DNA from: DASQHW01 sp038238245
GTDB taxonomy: Bacteria; Actinomycetota; Acidimicrobiia; IMCC26256; PALSA-610
Assembly: GCA_038238245.1 (NCBI GenBank)
Contig: JBBRXX010000025.1
Span: forward strand, 6,442-70,441
Direction: 5' to 3'
DNA: 64,000 nucleotides
Of this stretch, positions 58,004 through 64,000 are shown piece after piece (within the stretch, counting starts at the first letter, position 1; the number at the start of each line of letters is the position of its first letter). The position numbers were made by a program, and so were the translations under genes. A model generated the notes under the pieces. It had not been told where the DNA came from. It saw nothing but the letters and a program-made list of their open reading frames with translations, and did no database searches.

Positions 58004-59626
58004 TCACGTGCGGCAGGACGCGCCCGAGCACCGGACGAGCGCGGCGAGGCGCGTGGCCAACGTGCGCACGAGCGCCGGATCCGCGGTCGCGGCGAGGTTG
58101 TGCAGCTCATCGGGATCGGTCGTCAGGTCGTAGAGCTGCCTCCCGCCGGTGGTGTACTCGACGTAGAGATACCGCGCGTTGCGCAGGGCCCGGTACGGCG
58201 GAATTCCGACGTTGAGCACGGCGGGAGTCCGCACCGGCGCCGCCGGCCCGCGGGTCGGTGCGCCCGCGACGGGTGGGTGCGCGTCGTCGTCCGGTTCGAT
58301 GCTCGCGGTCAACGCGCGCCGACCGGCGCGGGTGCCCGCCGTTGCGTAGTGCTCGATGAGCACGTCGTTCGGACGTCTGGTCACGTCCCCGGTGCCGTCG
58401 CCCCTCAGCAGTGGCGTCAACGACGCGCCGTCGACGAACCCGGGAGACGTCGCCCGCCCCAACGCGGCGAACGTCGGCGCGAGATCGATCTCGCGTGCGA
58501 AGGAGGCAACGGTGCGACCGGCCGGAACACCCGGACCTCGTACGACCAGGGGCACGTGAATGTCCTCCTCGAAGGCGGTCTGCTTGCCGGGCGGCAGGCG
58601 ATGTTCCCCGAGGTGGAAGCCGTTGTCGGACGTGAACACGATGTAGGTGTTGTCGAGCTGGCCCGTCTGGCGAAGGGTGTTGACGATCGCCTCGAGCATG
58701 TCCTCCACGCCGAGCATGCTCTGGAGGCGCCGGCGGGCGAGTTGGTCGATGTAGTTCAAGACGACGGGTTGGAGGTGCGGTCGTCGGGCCAGCCACGGAG
58801 GCTCCGCCGACATGTCCGCCTGGTCGAACGATGGCGGGCGCGGCGCACGTACACCGGGAAACGCGTTTGCGTAGCGAGGTGCGGGCGTCGCCGGCTGATG
58901 CGGCACGTACGGCGCGACGTACAAGAAGAACGGCTGTCCTTTCCTGGGCGCTGCGATGAAGTCGTGGGCCTTCCGCGCGAGCACATCGACGAGGTAGTCG
59001 GCGGGCTTCTTGCGGTACAGCCGGAGCTTGCCGTTTTCGTTGAGCTTGTAGTTGTACTCCGCGTACGCGTTCCCGGCGGCGGGGCCCGCCCAGGTGTCCC
59101 ATCCCGGCGGGACATAGGTTGGCGACGCGGTGTTGGGATAGCCGTTGAGGTACTTCCCGAGCAGGCCCGTGCGGTAGCCCGCATCGTGCAACCACGTCGC
59201 CACCGTCGAGCGATCGCGGTGAAGCTGCTGCCAGCGCTCGAAGCCGCCGTTCGGCGGAATGTTGCCTTCGACGTCGTGATTGTGCACGTACTGACCGCGC
59301 AGGATCGACGCCCTCGACGGGCAGCACAACGAGTCGGTCACGAAATAGTTCGAGAACGTCGTGCCGGGCACGGTCATCAGATCGTGGAACTTCGGGAAGC
59401 GCTTCGCGTCCAGGTACGTCGGAAGGTCGAGGTCGTCGGTGAGGACCATCACGATGTTCGGACGCTTCTTCCCCGCCGCCGGACCCGTTGTCGGCGTCGA
59501 GTCCGTCGTGGTCGTCGCCGTCGATCCGGTGTCGCCGTCGCTACACGCCGTGGCCAGCAGCAGGAGGGCGACGCCGAGACAGACGGCGATATGGCTGACG
59601 GGTCGACTCGGCCGCAGGATCCGCAC
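58004..59626 (-). CDS. Secreted sulfatase (lipoprotein)
   Basis: About 540 residues from GTG 59626. Signal peptide with lipobox TAC (Cys28), then a Ser/Thr linker and the sulfatase domain: RPNIVMVLTDDLDLP (metal-binding Asp), CCPSRASILRGQYVHNH (formylglycine Cys101 in the CxPSR motif), HDAGYRTGLLGKYLNGY, FTSDNGFHLGEHRLPPGKQ. It hydrolyses sulfate esters outside the cell. A start at ATG 59686 would add 20 residues before the signal peptide, which is less likely; TAGGTT lies 11 nt before the GTG. A formylglycine-generating enzyme gene is not in the window. Confidence 0.9.
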   Translation of the reverse strand: MRILRPSRPVSHIAVCLGVALLLLATACSDGDTGSTATTTTDSTPTTGPAAGKKRPNIVMVLTDDLDLPTYLDAKRFPKFHDLMTVPGTTFSNYFVTDSLCCPSRASILRGQYVHNHDVEGNIPPNGGFERWQQLHRDRSTVATWLHDAGYRTGLLGKYLNGYPNTASPTYVPPGWDTWAGPAAGNAYAEYNYKLNENGKLRLYRKKPADYLVDVLARKAHDFIAAPRKGQPFFLYVAPYVPHQPATPAPRYANAFPGVRAPRPPSFDQADMSAEPPWLARRPHLQPVVLNYIDQLARRRLQSMLGVEDMLEAIVNTLRQTGQLDNTYIVFTSDNGFHLGEHRLPPGKQTAFEEDIHVPLVVRGPGVPAGRTVASFAREIDLAPTFAALGRATSPGFVDGASLTPLLRGDGTGDVTRRPNDVLIEHYATAGTRAGRRALTASIEPDDDAHPPVAGAPTRGPAAPVRTPAVLNVGIPPYRALRNARYLYVEYTTGGRQLYDLTTDPDELHNLAATADPALVRTLATRLAALVRCSGASCRT

Positions 59627-59722
59627 GCGACCAATTGAACCTACGCGTGTGAGCATTCCGCCAAGCGGGCGCAATCCTCGCGTCATTGTTTCGCCGAGCC
59701 CCGGCAGGACACAGAAGAGGCG

Positions 59723-59728
59723 TAGCGT
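59723..59728 (+). promoter_or_regulatory. Leaderless-type -10 box
   Basis: TAGCGT lies 8 nt before the GTG at 59737 and supports this start for the hydrolase gene. Confidence 0.45.
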
Positions 59729-59736
59729 GTGGGCCT

Positions 59737-60642
59737 GTGAACTCGCGCTTCGAGCTCCGACGGGTTGCGCTCCACGGTCACGATGTGACGTACCGTACCG
59801 GCGGTTCCGGGCCGGTGCTCCTGCTCGTGCACGGCATGGCCGGAAGCTCGGCGATGTGGCGGGACGTCCTTCCCGAGCTCGCGGAGCATTTCACCGTGGT
59901 CGCGCCGGACCTGCCGGGACACGGCGAGTCGGCGAAGCCCCGCGGCGACTATTCGCTCGGTGCGTTCGCGAGCAGCATGCGCGATCTCATGCTGGCGCTG
60001 GGACACGAGCGGGCCACGCTCGTCGGACAGTCCCTCGGTGGCGGCGTGGTGATGCAGTTCGCGTACCAGTTCCCGGAACGCACCGAACGGCTCGTGCTCG
60101 TGTCGAGCGGCGGACTCGGCCAGGAAGTCAACCTCTTGTTGCGCGCGCTCACGCTTCCCGGGAGCGACCTCGTACTTCCGATCGCGTGCACGAACTGGGT
60201 ACACGACGCGGGCCTCGCGGTTGCGGGTTGGTTGCGCAACGTCGGTTTTCGTCCGAGCCCGCATCTCGTGCAGATGTGGGAGAGCTACGGCTCGCTCGCG
60301 GACCCGGAGACCCGCGCGGCATTCCTGCACACGCTGCGCTCGGTCGTCGACCAATCCGGACAGCGTGTGAGTGCGACGAACCGGCTCTATCTCGCGTCGC
60401 GGGTGCCAACGCTCATCGTGTGGGGTGACAGCGACCACATCATCCCGGTACAGCAGGGCTACGAGGCGCACGAGGCGATCCCGGGGAGCCGGCTCGAGAT
60501 CTTCGAGGGTGCCGGGCACTTTCCCCACTGCGAGGAGCCCGAACGCTTCGTCAAGGTGCTCATCGACTTCATGACCTCCACGTCACCGGCGCACCTTTCG
60601 CTCGCGCAATTCCAAGAATTGCTCCAGGCCGCCGACCACTGA
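59737..60642 (+). CDS. Alpha/beta hydrolase
   Basis: 301 residues. LLLVHGMAGSSAMWRDVLPE, the nucleophile elbow LVGQSLGGGVVMQFAYQFPE, VWGDSDHIIPV and FEGAGHFPHCEEPERF form a complete Ser-Asp-His triad. The cap region is typical of esterases or haloalkane-dehalogenase-like enzymes, but the substrate is unknown. It is divergent from the sulfatase gene. Confidence 0.85.
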   Translation: MNSRFELRRVALHGHDVTYRTGGSGPVLLLVHGMAGSSAMWRDVLPELAEHFTVVAPDLPGHGESAKPRGDYSLGAFASSMRDLMLALGHERATLVGQSLGGGVVMQFAYQFPERTERLVLVSSGGLGQEVNLLLRALTLPGSDLVLPIACTNWVHDAGLAVAGWLRNVGFRPSPHLVQMWESYGSLADPETRAAFLHTLRSVVDQSGQRVSATNRLYLASRVPTLIVWGDSDHIIPVQQGYEAHEAIPGSRLEIFEGAGHFPHCEEPERFVKVLIDFMTSTSPAHLSLAQFQELLQAADH

Positions 60643-60736
60643 CCCGACGGAGAGCGCCGGAGGGCGACGCCGGGCGGCGCGGCAACGGGAAGCGGCCGAA
60701 GTGCGCGGCGACGCCGCGCCGTTGCATGATGCACGC

Positions 60737-61960
60737 ATGACTTTCCGTGCCCGTCGCATTTCGTACACCACATTCGCCCTGCTGACCGCCGGATGCGTGC
60801 TGACGATGGGGCTCGGCATCTCGGGCGCCGCGCCCCGGCACCATCGCCGCGTCAACCGGCTCACCCAGGACGTGAAGACGCTGGCAAGCGACGCGTTCCA
60901 AGGCCGCGACAACGACACACCCGGCTCGTTGCTCGCGCAGAACTACCTCATCAAGCAGCTCAAGACCTTCTCGGTCGGCCTCGATGCATCCCGTTCGGGT
61001 GACGACGCGTTCAAGCAGCCGTTCCCGGGAGGGGTGAACATCGTCGGGCTCATTCGCGGCAAGCGGCTCCCGAACGAGTACGTCGTCGTCGGGGCGCACT
61101 ACGACCACTTCGCGCCGGGCAAGTGCCGGGTGAAGGTGCCGGGTGACGACATCTGCAACGGCGCGACCGACAATGCAACGGGTGTCGCCGCCGTGCTCTC
61201 GATCGGCCGGCGGATCCGCCGGGAAGGCGGCGCGCTGCGGCGCTCGGTCGTCCTCGCGTTGTGGGACCGGGAGGAAGACGGGCTGCTCGGCTCGGCGTAC
61301 TACGTGAACCACCCGATCGTGCCGCTCGACAAGACGGTCGGCTACGTCAACTTCGACATCCAGGGCGCGAACCTGCTGCCGAGCTTGCGCAAGATCAGCT
61401 TTGCGTTGGGCGCGGAGACCGGCGGCACGAAGTTCCAGTCGATCGTCAAGCATGCGATCGGTCGGGGTCCGCTGCATACCCAACGACTGAGCTCCGTGTT
61501 CGGCCAGGGACGCAGCGACTACGTGAACTTCATCGGCAAGCAGATACCGACCGTGTTCTTCAGCGATTCGACCGGTCCCTGCTACCACACGACTCAGGAC
61601 GAGGCCGACATCGTCGACTTCGGCAAGCTCCGGCAGCAGGCCGCGATCGCGTTCGACGTGACGCGACGACTCGCCCAGACCCGGCACGTGCCCACCTTCG
61701 TGCCCGGCACACCGGCGGCAACCTTCGATGACGCGGTGGCGCTCGCGCAAGTCACGAACACCGGACTTCCCGATCTCGATCGGTTCGCGGAGCCGCAGCG
61801 CAGCGAGCTCTTGAAGTGGCGCGACGACCTCAATGCGATCGTCGCCGCCGGGCCCGCACAGTTCGACGCCGCTGACATCGGCACGATCCTCACCGGTGCC
61901 GTCTCCGCGGTCAGCAGCCTCACCCTCGGCGACTGCGACGGTTTCCTGGGCAAGCGGTAA
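60737..61960 (+). CDS. M28-family metallopeptidase (secreted)
   Basis: 407 residues. An N-terminal hydrophobic segment (TTFALLTAGCVLTMGLGISG) is a signal peptide or anchor. Zinc ligands follow the M28 order: VVGAHYDHFAPG, CNGATDNATGVAAVLS, WDREEDGLLGS, NFDIQGANLL and CYHTTQDEADIVDFG. Family members are aminopeptidases. It acts outside the cytoplasm. CATGAT lies 6 nt before the ATG, a leaderless-like box. Confidence 0.88.
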   Translation: MTFRARRISYTTFALLTAGCVLTMGLGISGAAPRHHRRVNRLTQDVKTLASDAFQGRDNDTPGSLLAQNYLIKQLKTFSVGLDASRSGDDAFKQPFPGGVNIVGLIRGKRLPNEYVVVGAHYDHFAPGKCRVKVPGDDICNGATDNATGVAAVLSIGRRIRREGGALRRSVVLALWDREEDGLLGSAYYVNHPIVPLDKTVGYVNFDIQGANLLPSLRKISFALGAETGGTKFQSIVKHAIGRGPLHTQRLSSVFGQGRSDYVNFIGKQIPTVFFSDSTGPCYHTTQDEADIVDFGKLRQQAAIAFDVTRRLAQTRHVPTFVPGTPAATFDDAVALAQVTNTGLPDLDRFAEPQRSELLKWRDDLNAIVAAGPAQFDAADIGTILTGAVSAVSSLTLGDCDGFLGKR

Positions 61961-61969
61961 CGCCGCGCG

Positions 61970-61985
61970 GCACCGCATGCGGTGC
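61970..61985. terminator. Perfect 16-bp palindrome after the peptidase gene
   Basis: GCACCGCATGCGGTGC is perfectly self-complementary and starts 10 nt after the M28 stop. It may end transcription of the peptidase gene or serve as an operator for the metal permease gene, whose start is 122 nt downstream. No known riboswitch pattern was recognised in this 146-nt gap. Confidence 0.5.
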
Positions 61986-62106
61986 TGAATGCACCCATTT
62001 GTTTGCGGCAGATCGCTTGCTACAACATCCGCATGGTGCTGTCGCGTCGAACAACCCCCGTGGTGCTCACTTCGCGGTGCGGGCCGGCGACCGGCACGGC
62101 GGGACC

Positions 62107-63036
62107 ATGAATTCCGTCGTCGCGTTCGCGTCGAACGAAGGCTTCCGCGTCGGGTTGGTGATCTCGACGTTCGGTTTCGGACTCCGCCACGGCGTGGACT
62201 GGGACCACATCGCCGCGATCACCGACATCACGAGCTCCCAGGACGACCGGCGCCGGTCGATGCTGTACGCGACCCTCTATGTCCTCGGGCACGCCGCCGT
62301 CGTCTTCGTGATCGGTTCACTCGCCGTGCTCGCCGGGGACCTCCTGCCGGCCGGGATCGACCGCGTGATGGAGCGTGTCGTCGGCGCCACGCTGCTGATG
62401 CTGGGCGCGTACGTCTTCTACGCCCTGGTGCGCCACGGGCGCGACTTTCGCATGCGCAGCCGGTGGATGCTGTTGTTCGCCGCGATGACGAGCGTGATAC
62501 GCCGGCTACGCCGACGGCCGGATCTCGTCGAGATCGTGCACGAACATGATCACGATCATGCGCACGATCACGCGCATGCGCACGGACACGTACATCCGGA
62601 CGGCGATGCCACGATGCGACCGCACGAAGAGCTCGCGGCCGCGCCGGTCGCGGTCGTGACGCGCCACCGTCACGTGCACCGGCACCGCGCGCCGATGCCC
62701 GATGATCCCTTCACGAACTACGGCACGCTGACGTCGTTCGTCGTGGGCATGCTGCACGGCGTCGGCGCCGAGACCGCGACGCAAGTGCTCGTGTTCGTCG
62801 CCGCGGCCAAGGCCGGGAGCGGGGTCGGCGAGCTCCTGCTCGTCGTGTTCATCCTCGGCCTCGTCACGTCGAACACCGGTATCGCGTTCGCCTCCACGAT
62901 CGGGTACCTCAATGCCGCGCGCAGCTTCCGTGTCTACGCCACGGTGGCGGTCATCACGGGTGTGTTCAGCCTCGCCGTCGGCTCGCTCTTCCTGCTCGGA
63001 AGTGGCTCGGTGCTTCCCGCGATCTTCGGTGGGTGA
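62107..63036 (+). CDS. NiCoT-family nickel/cobalt permease with long histidine-rich loop
   Basis: 309 residues from ATG 62107. FGLRHGVDWDHIAAITDI carries the signature HX4DH (His28, Asp33, His34), followed by several membrane segments and GMLHGVGAETATQVLVFVAA. Between segments, about residues 145-193 include more than 15 histidines, likely a metal-binding cytoplasmic loop. It imports Ni2+ and/or Co2+. An upstream extension to 61999 lacks membrane character and was rejected. No hydrogenase, urease or cobalamin gene is nearby. Confidence 0.9.
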   Translation: MNSVVAFASNEGFRVGLVISTFGFGLRHGVDWDHIAAITDITSSQDDRRRSMLYATLYVLGHAAVVFVIGSLAVLAGDLLPAGIDRVMERVVGATLLMLGAYVFYALVRHGRDFRMRSRWMLLFAAMTSVIRRLRRRPDLVEIVHEHDHDHAHDHAHAHGHVHPDGDATMRPHEELAAAPVAVVTRHRHVHRHRAPMPDDPFTNYGTLTSFVVGMLHGVGAETATQVLVFVAAAKAGSGVGELLLVVFILGLVTSNTGIAFASTIGYLNAARSFRVYATVAVITGVFSLAVGSLFLLGSGSVLPAIFGG

Positions 63037-63061
63037 GATCCCCGCGGGGTAGACAGGGGCA

Positions 63062-63937
63062 ATGCGCATCGGTGTCGTCCTCCCCCAGACCGAGATCGGC
63101 GCCGACGCGGGCGTGGTACGCGACTACGCACAACGCGTCGAGCAGATGGGTTACACGCACGTGCTGGCGTACGACCACGTGCTCGGCGCCGACCCGGAGG
63201 TGCATACGGGCTGGAACGGTCCGTACAACGTGCAGACGACGTTCCACGAGCCGTTCGTCCTCTTCGGCTATCTCGCTGCGATCACCCGGGTCGAGCTGGT
63301 CACGGGGATCATCATCCTCCCGCAGCGACAGACGGCACTCGTCGCCAAGCAGGCGGCCGAGGTCGACCTGCTCACGGGGGGCAACTTCCGTTTGGGCGTC
63401 GGGCTCGGCTGGAACGCCGTGGAGTACGAAGCGCTCGGCGCGACGTTCCCGAATCGCGGTCGCCGCATCGAGGAGCAGGTCGAGCTCCTGCGCCGCTTGT
63501 GGACCGAGCGGTCGGTGACACATGCCGGCACGTACGAACACGTCACCGGAGCAGGCCTCGCGCCGCTGCCGGTGCAGCGCCCGATCCCGATCTGGTTCGG
63601 CGCCCAGTCCGAGGTGGCCTACAAGCGCGCGGGCCGGCTCGCCGACGGGTGGTTCCCGCAGGTGGCGCCGGGACCCCGCCTCGACGACGCCCGCGCGATC
63701 GTCGAGCAGGCCGCGCACGAAGCCGGCCGCGACCCCGCGCGGTTGGGCATGGAGGGCCGCGTGAGCTGGGGTGAGAAGGGTGTCGACCAGATCGTCGACC
63801 ACATCGGTCGCTGGCGGGACGCGGGCGCGACCCACGTCGCGGTCAACACGATGAACGCGGGCCTGGCCTCGATCGACGATCACCTGGCGGCGCTCGACGC
63901 GACCGCCGACGCCCTGGCATTGACCCGCGCCAACTGA
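63062..63937 (+). CDS. LLM-class F420-dependent oxidoreductase
   Basis: 291 residues. MRIGVVLPQTEIGADAGVVRD, TRVELVTGIIILPQRQTALV and GGNFRLGVGLGWNAVEYEAL are the luciferase-like F420 oxidoreductase pattern (TIGR03619-like). The C-terminus is regular. The 24-nt spacing to the permease gene allows co-transcription; TAGACA 6 nt before the ATG is a weak -10 box. It is a likely consumer of F420 made via FbiC. Substrate unknown. Confidence 0.87.
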   Translation: MRIGVVLPQTEIGADAGVVRDYAQRVEQMGYTHVLAYDHVLGADPEVHTGWNGPYNVQTTFHEPFVLFGYLAAITRVELVTGIIILPQRQTALVAKQAAEVDLLTGGNFRLGVGLGWNAVEYEALGATFPNRGRRIEEQVELLRRLWTERSVTHAGTYEHVTGAGLAPLPVQRPIPIWFGAQSEVAYKRAGRLADGWFPQVAPGPRLDDARAIVEQAAHEAGRDPARLGMEGRVSWGEKGVDQIVDHIGRWRDAGATHVAVNTMNAGLASIDDHLAALDATADALALTRAN

Positions 63938-63976
63938 TTGGACGCGCAGCCCGCGTGTGGCGGGCTGTGCGTCCAA
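63938..63976. repeat. 39-nt palindromic element, copy B
   Basis: TTGGACGC (63938-63945) pairs with GCGTCCAA (63969-63976), then after a two-base internal loop AGCCCGC pairs with GCGGGCT around GTGTG. It has the same length and layout as the copy at 13934-13972 and begins directly after the stop codon of the LLM gene. Confidence 0.7.
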
Positions 63977-64000
63977 ACACCGCCGACGTCGACCGGGCCG

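Noticed and set aside
61961..62106. Cobalamin or nickel/cobalt riboswitch upstream of the NiCoT gene
   Set aside because: No B12-box-like or NiCo core sequence seen; only a 16-bp palindrome.

Overview
The window reads as a 64 kb chromosomal piece from a high-G+C actinomycete, most plausibly a member of the Acidimicrobiia or a relative. Grounds: codon use is strongly GC-rich at third positions throughout. There is a fused FbiC-type F420 synthase with two LLM-type flavin/F420 oxidoreductases and a PPOX-family protein. Many short-chain dehydrogenases and several actinobacteria-typical small hypothetical families are present, and TANNNT promoter boxes commonly sit 6-9 nt from the start codon. I see no phage, plasmid, transposase, CRISPR array, rRNA or tRNA. 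The genus assignment is inference.

Layout. 1-8.2 kb: a partial acyl-CoA synthetase diverges from a frameshifted GH84 beta-N-acetylglucosaminidase; then a GT2 glycosyltransferase, nagA and lutABC in an overlapping run, a hypothetical gene and a FIST sensor-domain gene. 8.3-13.9 kb: pentose-phosphate genes tkt, tal and pgl, interrupted by an unusual methyltransferase/uracil-DNA-glycosylase fusion, then a VOC gene with an in-frame stop. 14-18.5 kb: fbiC, a PfkB sugar/nucleoside kinase and a LOG-family gene. 18.5-23.3 kb (minus): glycolate/lactate oxidase glcDEF, a coiled-coil protein and a sulfotransferase. 23.3-28.6 kb: a cysteine-rich protein, a gamma-carbonic-anhydrase-like protein, an SDR and an orphan GroES-like protein on the minus strand, then a heme/copper cluster (cupredoxin lipoprotein, ctaB, TlpA-type thioredoxin, MtfA-type peptidase).

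28.6-38.1 kb: ABC-2 exporter and polyprenyl synthase (minus), SCP2-like and hypothetical proteins, FxsA, a Tat-exported amidohydrolase-type lipoprotein, then a minus-strand run ctaA, 5'-3' exonuclease, enoyl-CoA hydratase, SDR. 38.2-47.8 kb: CapA-type lipoprotein, two hydrolase/hypothetical genes, an HD-domain protein, three SDRs, a cyclase-family protein, a 55-residue zinc-ribbon protein, a 2OG-oxygenase-like protein and a CAP-domain lipoprotein. 47.8-48.4 kb is the only long gene-free stretch. 48.4-52.9 kb (minus): phosphoribosyltransferase, membrane-anchored protein, an HtrA-like protein lacking its catalytic serine, an LLM oxidoreductase, a DUF1345 membrane protein and a PPOX protein. 53-64 kb: nucleotide-sugar dehydrogenase, SCO6745-family protein, PuuD-like amidase, SCP2-like protein and glutamine-synthetase-like ligase, a secreted sulfatase, an alpha/beta hydrolase, an M28 peptidase, a NiCoT metal permease and a second LLM oxidoreductase.

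Themes. Two complete 2-hydroxyacid (lactate/glycolate) oxidation systems coexist (LutABC and GlcDEF). The F420 genes and likely F420 users suggest F420-dependent redox chemistry. Heme A genes ctaB and ctaA are 10 kb apart. Non-genic highlights are a pervasive leaderless-promoter signature, two copies of a 39-nt palindromic element 50 kb apart, nested-palindrome terminators at convergent junctions and short direct repeats. I did not find a convincing new multi-gene defence or biosynthetic system. The strongest unusual items are the methyltransferase-MUG fusion, the HtrA pseudoprotease and two genes broken by single-base changes.
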